Program-made: the position numbers and the translations under genes
Shown here: one piece after another, positions 1 to 7,632 of the stretch
Layout of the letters: every line of letters starts with the position of its first letter
Numbering within the stretch: position 1 is the first letter of the stretch
Assembly (NCBI GenBank): GCA_002084875.1
Contig: NBMH01000087.1
Span: 1 to 35,697, forward strand
Direction: 5' to 3'
DNA length: 35,697 nucleotides
DNA from: Anaerolineaceae bacterium 4572_78
GTDB lineage: Bacteria; Chloroflexota; Anaerolineae; 4572-78
The notes under the pieces: generated by a model
Told to the model about the DNA's origin: nothing
The model's input: only the letters and a program-made list of their open reading frames with translations
The model's database searches: none

Positions 1-49
1 TGTGTGTAATCTGCACCGTATAGATTTTCTTGATTTCTTCCAAAATATT

Positions 50-658
50 TTAACTCAAAATAGCCAACAAAACTTGCAATAACTCATCCAAATCGGCAGG
101 CACACGAAACAGATTCATATCTTGAGTAATCCTTTTCGTTTGCCGATTGAGGATGCCAAACCGCCAAATGTCTCCCACAGTCACTGCCCCAAAAATCGGC
201 TTTTCATCCTCATCAAGCCACTTATCCAACGCAATTAGTTCAACAGCAAGTTGAGTAAAGCCCCGTTGTAAATCACCCTTTTTTGCCTCAACAATAAGCA
301 TGTTGTTTTCTTGTGGTAGGTAATAGTCAATTTTACCTTTGAGTTGATGATTAACTTTAATAGAATATTCAATCTCAACACGCATCTTTAAGTAAACGGC
401 TATTTTTAATAATACTGGTGCAATCAAAGACTCACGGCGGGCAATGTCGCTAGTTAAATTAACATAACGGATATGTTGCTCTAACAATAATGCCAAGTCT
501 GAAAAATAATGGATGTCAAGAGACATTTTGGAAAACACATGTTTTTCTACTTCATGACTATACCCAAAATAATCTAGTAAATCATCAATCGGCGGGTCAA
601 GCTTAAAATAATCGCTAAAAGTATATGATTTATCTTTTTCGATAATAAAATATTTCAT
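50..658 (-). CDS. PD-(D/E)XK nuclease-like protein of unknown role
   Basis: 202-residue soluble protein with no signal peptide or membrane segment. The start at 658 (MKYFII) is chosen because an AGGAGG ribosome site lies at 665-670; the longer open frame adds 30 residues with no such site. The middle carries a plausible PD-(D/E)XK core: a helix with RRES around E76, then KIDYY with D111, then LIVEAKK with E124 and K126, followed by a helix with Q136 (FTQLAVEL). This order (Glu, Asp, Glu-x-Lys, Gln) is that of restriction-endonuclease-fold proteins, often found as uncharacterised stand-alone genes. The gene lies downstream of ppdK on the same strand with a terminator between, so it is probably expressed separately. 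No methylase or other restriction partner is nearby, so a restriction role is not supported. The fold is inferred; the substrate is unknown. Confidence 0.72.
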   Translation of the reverse strand: MKYFIIEKDKSYTFSDYFKLDPPIDDLLDYFGYSHEVEKHVFSKMSLDIHYFSDLALLLEQHIRYVNLTSDIARRESLIAPVLLKIAVYLKMRVEIEYSIKVNHQLKGKIDYYLPQENNMLIVEAKKGDLQRGFTQLAVELIALDKWLDEDEKPIFGAVTVGDIWRFGILNRQTKRITQDMNLFRVPADLDELLQVLLAILS

Positions 659-702
659 AGAGAACCTCCTAAAAATAATATTCGTAGATTCCCAAAGGAA
701 AC

Positions 703-734
703 AAAAAGGCGTGGGAAATAATCTCCCACACCTT
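703..734 (-). terminator. Rho-independent terminator of ppdK
   Basis: On the minus strand an 11-bp stem (724-734 pairing with 706-716, one mismatch, 7-nt loop) is followed directly by a T-rich tract (A-run at 703-707 on the plus strand). It begins 18 nt after the ppdK stop codon, just before the next minus-strand gene. Confidence 0.75.
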
Positions 735-751
735 CCATAGCATAACAATTA

Positions 752-3418
752 CTAATTATTCAAAGCCGCATGAGCAGCAGCTAAACGAGCTACAGGAACG
801 CGGAATGGTGAACAGGAAACATAATTCAACCCAATTAGATGACAAAATTCGATTGAATTGGGGTCACCACCATGCTCACCACAAATGCCGAGTGAAATGT
901 CGGGGTTGATGGAGCGTCCTTTTTCAACGGACATTTTCATCAAAGCACCAACACCATCGCGGTCAATCGTTTGGAACGGATTGGTGGGTAGTATTTTCTT
1001 GTCAACATAAGCAAGTAAAAATGTAGCTTCGGCATCATCCCTTGAATAGCCATAAGTTAATTGGCTAAGGTCATTCGTACCGAATGAGAAGAATTGAGCC
1101 ACTTTAGCGATTTCATCAGCCGTTAAAGCCGCACGCGGTATCTCAATCATTGTGCCGAATAGATACTCGACATTAATGCCTTTTTCTGCCATGACTGCTT
1201 TAGCAACCTCTTCAAGTTGCGGTTGGATGATATTCAATTCGTTGACATGACCGACCAACGGAATCATAACTTCGGGCTTGACATCAATTCCTGCTTTAGC
1301 CATGTTACAAGCGGCTTCAAAAATAGCACGCACTTGCATCTTGACAATACCTGGTCGCATCACACCGAGACGAATTCCACGCAAGCCCATCATGGGATTG
1401 CTTTCATGCATAGATTCGATAGTACGTACCGTTTGTTGTTCTTCTTCGGTCAAGTTTTCTTTTTGTTTGAGTTCTTCATACAAACCTTCCAAAAATTCAT
1501 GCAAAGGTGGGTCAACCAAACGAATAATGACGGGCAATCCATCCATTGCTTTGAAGAGTCCTTCGAAGTCACTGCGTTGGAAGGGGAGCAATTCATCTAA
1601 TGCCTTTGAACGGTCTTCTTCACCGATGGCTAAAATCATACGTTGCATGATTGGCAATCGTTCTTCAAAGAACATGTGTTCTGTGCGGCATAGACCAATA
1701 CCTTGAGCCCCAAAGTCTCTAGAACGTTGAGCATCTTGAGGATTATCGGCATTCGCCCATACTTCTAAACGACGGAACTCATCAGCCCATTCGAGCAAGG
1801 TAATCAGGTCAGTTTGTTCCTCAAATTCTGGTCGAATCATGTCAATTTCACCGACGAATGCCTCGCCTGTTGTACCATCAATCGAGATGTAATCGCCTTC
1901 TTTGACTACGACACCATGTGCCTCAAATTGACGTTTGTTCAAATCAATCTTGACATCGCTGGCACCAACTATACATGGCACACCAAATTGACGGGCAACC
2001 ACAGCAGCATGGCTCGTGGCACCACCTTCACTGGTCAAAATACCTTGTGCGGCTAACATACCATGTACGTCATCGGGGCGAGTGAAAGGACGAACCATAA
2101 TAACATTTTTGCCTTCTTCTTTACCCCATGTTTCTGCTAAGTCGGCATCAAATGCTACGACACCACCAGCGGCACCAGGTGAAGCATTGACAGCTTTTGC
2201 CAGAAGTTTACCTTCTTTAGCGGCAACTTTTTTAGCTTTCGGGTCAAATTGAGGGTGAAGCAAAGTATTAACTTGCTCAGGAGCAACGCGTAAAACTGCT
2301 TGCTTTTTATCAATCAAGTTTTCATTGACCATGTCTACAGCAATTTTGACAGCTGCCTTAGCCGTTCGCTTACCATCACGAGTTTGGAGCATCCACAGTT
2401 TGCCATCCTCAACCGTAAACTCCACATCTTGTATTTCTTTATAGTGGTTTTCTAATTTATCGCAGATATCCACGAAATGTTTGAACGCTTCGGGCAAGTC
2501 CTTTTTCATGTCGGCAATGGCTTCTGTGTTACGAACACCAGCGACCACATCCTCACCTTGAGCGTTGATAAGATAATCACCATAAAGGATATTTTCACCT
2601 GTGGCGGGGTCGCGGGTAAAGGCAACACCTGTTCCTGAATTGTTGCCCATGTTACCGAAGACCATAGTCATAATATTCACGCCTGTTCCCAAGTCATGAG
2701 CAATGCCAGCCGCATTACGATAATCAATGGCTCGTTTACCATTCCAACTTTTGAAAACGGCTTCGGTAGCGAGTTTGATTTGTTCAATAGGTTCTTGCGG
2801 AAAATCGGTTCCTGTTTCCTTCTTGATTATTTTCTTAAATTCAGCAGTAACTACTTTCCATTGTTCGGCGTTCAATTCAGAATCAGTTTTAACGCCTGCT
2901 TTTTCACGGGCATCAGTCAAAACATGCTCAAAGAGGTCATCCTCAACATTCATGACCACACTACCAAACATCTGTACTAAACGGCGATATGAATCGTAGG
3001 CGAATCGTGCATCTTCCGTCAATTTAGCCAGTCCTTCAACGGATACATCGTTCAAACCAATATTCAAAACAGTGTCCATCATACCCGGCATTGAAAACTT
3101 TGCTCCAGAACGACATGACATTAAAAGTGGGTTTTCGGGGTCACCAAACTTTTTTCCCATAGCTTTTTCGACAGCTTTTAATGCTTCAAGTTCTTGTTCC
3201 CACATTCCTTCGGGGAATTGTTCTCCTGCATCTGCATAGGCATTGCATGCTTCGGTTGTAACTGTAAAACCAGGTGGGACAGGAATACCCACGCGGGTCA
3301 TCTCAGCAAGGTTTGCTCCCTTACCACCAAGCAAGGCTCGTACTTTATCCCATTTGCCGTCAACATACTTTTCAGCTTCTTCAACTTCTTCAAATAAGTA
3401 AATCCATTTTTTACTCAT
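752..3418 (-). CDS. ppdK: Pyruvate, phosphate dikinase
   Basis: Cytosolic enzyme that interconverts pyruvate + ATP + Pi and phosphoenolpyruvate + AMP + PPi, linking glycolysis and gluconeogenesis. At 888 residues it has the usual length of bacterial PPDK. The N-terminal ATP-grasp part (about 20-350) has GGKGANLAEM, a Gly-rich SGTGVAFTRD segment and DVEFTVEDGKLW. The swivelling phosphohistidine domain has GGATSH with catalytic H470. The C-terminal PEP/pyruvate-binding TIM barrel has GLCRTEHMFF, FGTNDLSQ and the Cys motif GICGEHGGDP. The start at 3418 is supported by an AGGAGAA site at 3423-3429. A promoter lies about 110 bp upstream and a terminator directly downstream, so it appears monocistronic. 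No PPDK regulatory protein gene is visible in the window. Identification is secure. Confidence 0.97.
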   Translation of the reverse strand: MSKKWIYLFEEVEEAEKYVDGKWDKVRALLGGKGANLAEMTRVGIPVPPGFTVTTEACNAYADAGEQFPEGMWEQELEALKAVEKAMGKKFGDPENPLLMSCRSGAKFSMPGMMDTVLNIGLNDVSVEGLAKLTEDARFAYDSYRRLVQMFGSVVMNVEDDLFEHVLTDAREKAGVKTDSELNAEQWKVVTAEFKKIIKKETGTDFPQEPIEQIKLATEAVFKSWNGKRAIDYRNAAGIAHDLGTGVNIMTMVFGNMGNNSGTGVAFTRDPATGENILYGDYLINAQGEDVVAGVRNTEAIADMKKDLPEAFKHFVDICDKLENHYKEIQDVEFTVEDGKLWMLQTRDGKRTAKAAVKIAVDMVNENLIDKKQAVLRVAPEQVNTLLHPQFDPKAKKVAAKEGKLLAKAVNASPGAAGGVVAFDADLAETWGKEEGKNVIMVRPFTRPDDVHGMLAAQGILTSEGGATSHAAVVARQFGVPCIVGASDVKIDLNKRQFEAHGVVVKEGDYISIDGTTGEAFVGEIDMIRPEFEEQTDLITLLEWADEFRRLEVWANADNPQDAQRSRDFGAQGIGLCRTEHMFFEERLPIMQRMILAIGEEDRSKALDELLPFQRSDFEGLFKAMDGLPVIIRLVDPPLHEFLEGLYEELKQKENLTEEEQQTVRTIESMHESNPMMGLRGIRLGVMRPGIVKMQVRAIFEAACNMAKAGIDVKPEVMIPLVGHVNELNIIQPQLEEVAKAVMAEKGINVEYLFGTMIEIPRAALTADEIAKVAQFFSFGTNDLSQLTYGYSRDDAEATFLLAYVDKKILPTNPFQTIDRDGVGALMKMSVEKGRSINPDISLGICGEHGGDPNSIEFCHLIGLNYVSCSPFRVPVARLAAAHAALNN

Positions 3419-3455
3419 AAAAATTCTCCTTAAATAATATTTTGTAATTGATGTA

Positions 3456-3477
3456 GGACAGGCTTCTAGCTGTGTCC
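3456..3477. repeat. Short inverted repeat in ppdK leader
   Basis: GGACAGGC and GTGTCC arms around CTTCTAG form an imperfect stem-loop within the ppdK 5' leader. A similar GAACAGG...CTGTTC element occurs at 7741-7761, so this looks like a dispersed palindromic repeat rather than a dedicated riboswitch. Confidence 0.45.
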
Positions 3478-3525
3478 ATGCACAAACAAGATGTCTATGC
3501 TACATGGATAAACATTCCAAAGTAT

Positions 3526-3554
3526 ATACTAAAACATAGATGCTCAATGGTCAA
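3526..3554 (-). promoter_or_regulatory. Sigma70-type promoter of ppdK
   Basis: On the minus strand a TTGACC -35 box (3549-3554) is followed after exactly 17 bp by a TAGTAT -10 box (3526-3531). Transcription would start near 3519, leaving a leader of about 100 nt before the ppdK start codon. Confidence 0.6.
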
Positions 3555-3643
3555 ATATTGCTTGAAAAGATTTAGTTTACAGAAATTCCTGGAGGGCCAA
3601 AGCTTGCTTTGACATGAAAAAGCAGGTTTTGAACAGCCCTGAA

Positions 3644-3675
3644 TAGTAGGGGCGTACGGCCGTACGCCCCTACTA
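3644..3675. repeat. Perfect 32-bp intergenic palindrome (GTAGGGGCGTACGG family)
   Basis: Arms 3644-3659 and 3660-3675 (TAGTAGGGGCGTACGG and its complement) match over all 16 positions with no loop. A degenerate half copy (AGTAGGGACGTACGG) lies at 16974-16988 upstream of the adhesin, and GTAGGGG/CCCCTAC arms recur at 7633-7667. This suggests a dispersed REP-like family. Confidence 0.8.
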
Positions 3676-3847
3676 CTAGCATTGAACAGCCCCGCAAGTG
3701 AAGTGACCTCTACGAGCGTAATGCAATAGAAATAAAATTTGTTGGCTTAATTTGCCTAGACCTTAAAATTATGTTATTTTCGTTTTGCCCCAGCACATTA
3801 GTTTCAATGCTGGCGATTCATCCCAAATAAAAATTTGGAGAAAAATT

Positions 3848-4873
3848 ATGAAAACAGGTTATGTATACGACCCAATTTTTTTAAAGCATAATTTAATCGG
3901 TCATCCTGAAAATGCCGAACGATTACACGTTATTCAACAATCGTTAAAAAAAGCAAATGTATGGTCAGAAATGCATCATGTACCAAGCCGTAAGGCAACT
4001 GAAGATGAGTTAGCTTATGTCCACACCAAAAACCATATTAAGTATATCAAAGATATAAATACTCATTATGGGGGATATGTTGATGCAGATACTTATGTTA
4101 ATGAACACAGTTTTGAAGCCGCTTGTGTAGCGGCTGGTAGTGTGATTGATTTAGCTCTGGCAACAATTCAAGGAAATATCTCAAACGGTTTTGCTTTTGT
4201 TAGACCACCAGGACACCATGCCACGCGGTCACGAGCAATGGGATTTTGTCTATTCAGCAATGTTGCCGTAGCTGCCAAAGCCGCTCAAAAACAAGCTGGC
4301 TTGGAACGTGTAGCCATTGTTGATTTTGATGCTCATCATGGCAACGGCACACAAGATATTGTTATCACTGACTCTTCCGTTTTCTTTTGTTCTAGCCATC
4401 AATATCCTTTTTATCCTGGTACTGGTCATGGTAGCGAAATTGGTCAATGTGAGGCAAAAGGAACTACCATGAATTTTCCTCTTTCAGCACTAGCTGGAGA
4501 TGAATGGATGAAACGATTGTACATTGAAATACTTACTCCAGCTTTACATCGTTATAAACCCGAATTAATTTTGGTTTCGGCGGGATATGACGCTCATTGG
4601 AATGACCCTCTCACTAACTTAGGTTTTTCCCTGACATTATTCGGCTGGTTATCGCAAACGTTGATAAAACTTGCTCAAGAATTATGTCAAGGCAGAATTA
4701 TTTTTGTGCTAGAGGGCGGATATCATCCACAAGCAATTGGACAAGGTATCACTAATACCGTAAAGGCATTACTTGGGCGAGATGATTTTGATGATTCGCT
4801 TGGTTCCTCAACCTGGCAGGAACCTGACATGGGAAGTTATATAGATGATTTGAAAAAATTGCATGCTTTATAA
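3848..4873 (+). CDS. Histone deacetylase-family (class II-like / AcuC-like) deacetylase
   Basis: Zinc-dependent arginase/deacetylase-fold enzyme, 341 residues. Start 3848 (MKTGYVYD) is preceded by GGAG at 3837-3840; the open frame extends further upstream without a ribosome site. All family signatures are present: GHPENAERL near the N-terminus, RPPGHHA with the catalytic His pair H123/H124, VDFDAHHGNGT giving zinc ligands D161 and H163, SAGYDAH giving the third ligand D248, and LEGGY with the transition-state tyrosine Y292. In bacteria such enzymes deacetylate acetylated lysines, polyamines or acetoin-related substrates; the sequence alone does not say which. The gene sits immediately before the phasin promoter, so co-transcription with the PHA genes is possible but not required. 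Full length and probably active. Confidence 0.9.
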   Translation: MKTGYVYDPIFLKHNLIGHPENAERLHVIQQSLKKANVWSEMHHVPSRKATEDELAYVHTKNHIKYIKDINTHYGGYVDADTYVNEHSFEAACVAAGSVIDLALATIQGNISNGFAFVRPPGHHATRSRAMGFCLFSNVAVAAKAAQKQAGLERVAIVDFDAHHGNGTQDIVITDSSVFFCSSHQYPFYPGTGHGSEIGQCEAKGTTMNFPLSALAGDEWMKRLYIEILTPALHRYKPELILVSAGYDAHWNDPLTNLGFSLTLFGWLSQTLIKLAQELCQGRIIFVLEGGYHPQAIGQGITNTVKALLGRDDFDDSLGSSTWQEPDMGSYIDDLKKLHAL

Positions 4874-4885
4874 AAAAATACATAC

Positions 4886-4914
4886 TTGACAAAAATAACG
4901 CAGTGTGTTATAAT
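4886..4914 (+). promoter_or_regulatory. Consensus sigma70 promoter of the phasin operon
   Basis: A perfect TTGACA (4886-4891), a 17-bp spacer (4892-4908) and a perfect TATAAT (4909-4914). Transcription should begin around 4921, about 60 nt before the phasin start. A promoter this strong normally needs repression, and two operator-like palindromes sit on it. Confidence 0.88.
4895..4911. promoter_or_regulatory. Operator-like palindrome O1 in the phasin promoter
   Basis: The 17-bp sequence ATAACGCAGTGTGTTAT fills the spacer and overlaps the -10 box. It is palindromic around 4903 with one mismatched pair. It shares the consensus ATAACGCANTGCGTTAT with O2, so one dimeric regulator probably binds both. 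Bound protein here would block RNA polymerase. Confidence 0.75.
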
Positions 4915-4927
4915 GGTAGCGTTATTT

Positions 4928-4944
4928 ATAACGCACTGCGTTGT
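4928..4944. promoter_or_regulatory. Operator-like palindrome O2 in the phasin leader
   Basis: The 17-bp sequence ATAACGCACTGCGTTGT, centred on 4936, lies just downstream of the predicted transcription start. It has one mismatched pair against its own complement and is centred 33 bp (about three helical turns) from O1, so both sites face the same side of the DNA. Confidence 0.75.
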
Positions 4945-4979
4945 AATATTTATAGTATTTTAAGCTTAGGAGAAATATA

Positions 4980-5366
4980 ATGGCAAAGAAAGAAGAAACG
5001 GTAGTAGAAGAAACTACTGAAGAAGTAACAGAAGACACTCAGGGTAGTACATTATTTAGTATGGCCCGCAAAGTATTACTGGCAAACATCGGTGCTGTTG
5101 CAATGGCACAAGATGAGGTTGAAGCCTTCATCAATAAACTTATTGAACGAGGCGAGGTTGCTGAAAAAGAAGGGCGTAAATTGATGGAAGACATCATGGC
5201 CCATCGTAAAAAACAAACTGAAGAAGTAGGAGATGAATTGAGCCAACGTATTGAGTCCGTACTCAATCGCATGACTGTTCCTACCAAAAAAGATATTGAT
5301 TCGTTGAGTACAAAAATCACAAAACTTGGTGAAAAGATTGACGAATTGGTGCGAGGTAAAAAATAG
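4980..5366 (+). CDS. Phasin-family (PhaI/PhaF-like) polyhydroxyalkanoate granule protein
   Basis: 128-residue acidic, highly helical protein with an AGGAGA site at 4968-4973. An acidic N-terminal tail rich in Glu and Thr (1-20) is followed by an amphipathic helix (24-75, including VLLANIGAVAMAQDEVEAF and EGRKLMED) and a C-terminal coiled coil (100-128) that begins VPTKKDIDSLSTKI. The VPT-K/R-x-(D/E) start of a heptad segment is typical of PhaI/PhaF-type phasins, which coat PHA granules and set their size and number. It is the first gene after a strong operator-controlled promoter, as expected for an abundant granule coat protein. No PHA synthase lies in the window, so PHA storage is inferred from this gene and its neighbour only. 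Confidence 0.82.
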   Translation: MAKKEETVVEETTEEVTEDTQGSTLFSMARKVLLANIGAVAMAQDEVEAFINKLIERGEVAEKEGRKLMEDIMAHRKKQTEEVGDELSQRIESVLNRMTVPTKKDIDSLSTKITKLGEKIDELVRGKK

Positions 5367-5408
5367 TTTGTGAGGATATATAACAACCAGAAAATTTAGG
5401 AGATATAC

Positions 5409-5966
5409 ATGCCTATTATCAAACGTTATCCCAATCGGAAGTTATACAATACTGAAGCAAAGGAATATATTACCCTTGATAGTATTGCTAAACTAATTCG
5501 AAGTGGGGAAGAAGTTCAGGTGATTGACCACAGTACGGGTCAAGATTTGACGGCAATTGCCTTAACACAAATCATCTTTGAACAAGAAAAAAAGCACGCT
5601 GGGTTTTTACCACATTCGGTATTAACAGGACTAGTTAAAGCTGGTGGTGATACATTAGCTAACCTGCGACGTTCTCTAATTAACCCTCTAAAAATTTTCA
5701 GTCATGTAGAGACAGAAATTGAACATCGCATAAAAAATTTGGTCACACAAGAAGAACTAACTGAGGAAGAAGGTCAAAGGCTAGTTACACTCCTCATTGG
5801 CTACGATTATCAACCTTCACCTGAAGGATGGCCCAATGATAATGACATCGAACGAGTGTTGACTGAACGCGGTGTGCCTACTCGTGTTGAATTACATCAA
5901 ATTACTGAGCAGCTCGAGGTGCTATCTACAAAATTAGATGGTTATCTGGCTGAAAAAATTCAGTAA
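5409..5966 (+). CDS. PhaR-like PHA accumulation regulator with phasin-like C-terminal half
   Basis: 185-residue protein 42 nt downstream of the phasin gene, with its own AGGAG site before the start. Residues 3-60 (IKRYPNRKLYNTEAKEYI ... IIFEQEK) match the DNA-binding domain of PHA/PHB accumulation regulators. The C-terminal half differs from classical PhaR: residues 103-130 align without gaps to residues 46-73 of the neighbouring phasin (shared E-x-E, I, L, E, E-x-E-G, L), and VPTRVELHQITEQL at 156-169 matches the phasin's VPTKKDIDSLSTKI at 100-113 at almost the same spacing (53 against 54 residues). The protein therefore looks like a regulator domain joined to a phasin-like granule-binding module. 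In the known PhaR model the regulator leaves DNA to sit on nascent granules; this architecture would build both functions in. The operator targets are inferred. Confidence 0.85.
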   Translation: MPIIKRYPNRKLYNTEAKEYITLDSIAKLIRSGEEVQVIDHSTGQDLTAIALTQIIFEQEKKHAGFLPHSVLTGLVKAGGDTLANLRRSLINPLKIFSHVETEIEHRIKNLVTQEELTEEEGQRLVTLLIGYDYQPSPEGWPNDNDIERVLTERGVPTRVELHQITEQLEVLSTKLDGYLAEKIQ

Positions 5967-6036
5967 GATGTGAGAACACATGATGTTCTACTTCTTGGAG
6001 CGTCACTGATGAGTAATTTTAACATGACATTAGCAA

Positions 6037-6159
6037 CTGTTCCTCGAAGGTGCGGTTGCGGGTTTTGCATGGAACATCTACATTCAGACACCGCATCCGC
6101 ACCTTGTAGTAGCTCTGCACCTGCGAGGAACAGAAGTTGTAGGTGTGAGGTCTACTACA
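6037..6159. other. Structured intergenic region with two competing hairpins
   Basis: Between the regulator and the TerB-like gene. One structure pairs CTGTTCCTCG (6037-6046) with CGAGGAACAG (6124-6133) and, nested in it, AGGTGCGGTTGCGG (6048-6061) with CCGCATCCGCACCT (6091-6104, one mismatch). A second pairs TGTAGTAG (6105-6112) with CTACTACA (6152-6159) plus GCACCT (6117-6122) with AGGTGT (6141-6146). The second hairpin's loop contains the first one's 3' arm, so the two are largely exclusive. It could be an RNA switch, a small RNA or a degenerate mobile palindrome. No terminator T-run follows. Confidence 0.5.
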
Positions 6160-6211
6160 GGATGTATGGTTTACATTTATAAATATTATAGCAAAAAGGA
6201 GTTAAAACAAA

Positions 6212-6715
6212 ATGGGTTTATTTGATATGTTTAAAGGGGATACGGGCGAACAGATGACCCCACATCTAGCCTTTGCCTCTTCAATAGTTTACATGATGGG
6301 TGCCGACGGCGAAATTGACAATGAAGAAGTGGGGCATTTGCTTTCCGTGTTAGGCGGCTCAAAAGATAGCAGTGGAGCAATTGGAGTTGGAGCTCAAAAT
6401 CGTGAATTATTGCGTAAGGCTCAACAAATAGTACGTACTAAATCAATTGACCAATTTTTAGCCGAAATTTCCCCTATCCTAACAGATGCTCAAAAAATAT
6501 GTGTTTTGACCAATCTGATTGACTCATCATTAGCCGATGGTGTTCCTGAACCTGAAGAACAGCAATTGTTTGGAAAGTTCATGCAAGCATTTGGCATTAG
6601 TGAATCTCAATTCCAACCGTACTTTCAAGTATTGTCTATTAAAAATGACCGCAACGTCTTCACCGACAAGAATCATCCCAACAATCAAGCGGGATTTTCT
6701 GTAAATTTGAGTTAA
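6212..6715 (+). CDS. TerB/DUF533-like tellurite-resistance-domain protein
   Basis: 167 residues, AAGGAG site at 6196-6201. Two acidic helix-turn motifs mark the all-helical TerB-like fold: GADGEIDNEEV near residue 30 and ADGVPEPEEQQLFGKF near residue 110. Such metal-coordinating acidic loops are characteristic of the family, which includes both tellurite-resistance proteins and many proteins of unknown role associated with membranes or stress. A hydrophobic helix AFASSIVYMMGAD precedes the first motif. The last 25 residues are poorly conserved in character. No other ter genes are nearby, so a tellurite role should not be assumed. It faces a convergent gene, with an imperfect inverted repeat between them. 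Confidence 0.65.
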   Translation: MGLFDMFKGDTGEQMTPHLAFASSIVYMMGADGEIDNEEVGHLLSVLGGSKDSSGAIGVGAQNRELLRKAQQIVRTKSIDQFLAEISPILTDAQKICVLTNLIDSSLADGVPEPEEQQLFGKFMQAFGISESQFQPYFQVLSIKNDRNVFTDKNHPNNQAGFSVNLS

Positions 6716-6735
6716 GTTGCTAACTAAAAGTCTAA

Positions 6736-6792
6736 CGGCATCGGGATGGTTTAGGAATAACAATTCTTTAATTAGAACCGTCCACGATGTCG
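6736..6792. terminator. Imperfect inverted repeat between convergent genes
   Basis: Left arm 6736-6752 (CGGCATCGGGATGGTTT) pairs with 6775-6792 allowing a few mismatches and one bulge. Its place between two convergent genes suggests a bidirectional terminator, although no long T-tract is present. Confidence 0.4.
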
Positions 6793-6812
6793 ACGATAAC
6801 TAGTCTTAGTAG

Positions 6813-7580
6813 TTACATGATGTCATCGTTTTTAAACAAATCTCCTACCATTTTCGTGGCGGAAATAAAATCCCTTCCCATGCCAACTGCAAAATCTTTG
6901 GAACGAGTGGCAACTTCAGCCAACCATGCTTCGATTTTTCGATAGTCTACGCCAGTGAGTGCTTTGAGACTCTCTTCCCAACTGCCGACTGCTTTGGGTC
7001 CTAATGAAAAATAGTCATGAGACCGTTTCCCTACCAAATAAGTGGAAAGCATGTTTGCTCCTGCTGAAGCAGCTACTCCTACGCCAGGTATCCCTTTTGC
7101 TACTGACCGTTTAGCAAATCGTTCGGCTAATTTTCGAGCAATACTTTGACCTGTTTTGGTAATGATAGGGTTAGCTCCAACGCTCATGCCCGTCACCAAT
7201 AAAATAACATTCCGCTTTTCTTTTCGATTTAAGACTCGACCATGGGCGGCTGCGATTTCCAAGACTAATTCTGCTTGGTACTTAAATGTCAAGCCAATAT
7301 CGGTGGCAAGTCCCAATGTCAATGATAAAAATGTTCCCAAGCCAGGCACAATCGCTAATCCCGAGGTTATACCTCCTACCGCTCCTGCCTTCAAGCATTT
7401 TTGCTTAATCAACCAATCAACCAACTCATCAACTGTAGCCGTGGGTTGATAATCCCGAAGGTTATCAACATACTGCATGGCAATTGCTTGGTCTGATTCG
7501 CTAATGGACTGCATCAGGTAATCTATTACTTTTTCTTTTATTGATGAACTTGATTTATTTTCAGTTACTTCGTTTGCCAT
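6813..7580 (-). CDS. EcsC/DUF697-like Gly-rich membrane-associated protein
   Basis: 255 residues. The start at 7580 (MANEV) is preferred over 7592 because GGAG lies at the right distance only for the inner ATG. After a polar N-terminus and a helical segment there is a Gly-rich hydrophobic stretch (about 64-100: GAVGGITSGLAIVPGLGTF, then LSLTLGLATDIGL) followed by a helix ending in EIAAAHGR, and a second Gly/Ala-rich segment (about 155-175, GIPGVGVAASAGANML). The pattern of a Gly-rich hydrophobic hairpin plus an IA-x-x-x-G helix recalls EcsC and DUF697 proteins, which are of unclear function. The family call is tentative. It is convergent with the TerB-like gene; the two often have related membrane-stress contexts, but no link is shown here. 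Confidence 0.55.
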   Translation of the reverse strand: MANEVTENKSSSSIKEKVIDYLMQSISESDQAIAMQYVDNLRDYQPTATVDELVDWLIKQKCLKAGAVGGITSGLAIVPGLGTFLSLTLGLATDIGLTFKYQAELVLEIAAAHGRVLNRKEKRNVILLVTGMSVGANPIITKTGQSIARKLAERFAKRSVAKGIPGVGVAASAGANMLSTYLVGKRSHDYFSLGPKAVGSWEESLKALTGVDYRKIEAWLAEVATRSKDFAVGMGRDFISATKMVGDLFKNDDIM

Positions 7581-7632
7581 AGTTTTCTCCATGTACTATA
7601 CCAAAAAAGGATTAGTTTTGTGAATACCATAA

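Larger units (their letters stand above)
3419..3847. other. Divergent intergenic region between ppdK and the deacetylase gene
   Basis: About 430 bp with no convincing gene. It holds the ppdK promoter and leader (3419-3554), a short stem-loop in that leader (3456-3477) and a perfect 32-bp palindrome (3644-3675). The rest is AT-rich. A weak promoter-like pair for the plus-strand gene (TTGGCT at 3742-3747 and TAAAAT at 3764-3769) can be seen but is not convincing. Confidence 0.6.

Noticed and set aside
1217-3397. Several plus-strand open frames opposite ppdK
   Set aside because: They are shadows of the ppdK coding sequence, with no ribosome sites or recognisable domains.
50-3418. Restriction-modification system based on the PD-(D/E)XK-like gene
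   Set aside because: No methyltransferase or specificity gene nearby; the neighbour is ppdK with a terminator between.
3785-3847. Upstream extension of the deacetylase gene to 3785
   Set aside because: No ribosome site and no family similarity; GGAG before 3848 fixes the start.
5970-6182. 70-codon open frame after the PhaR-like gene
   Set aside because: No ribosome site, Cys-rich low-quality composition, and the stretch is explained by the inverted repeats at 6037-6159.
6212-6715. Tellurite resistance operon
   Set aside because: Only one TerB-like gene is present; no terA, terC, terD or related genes are visible.
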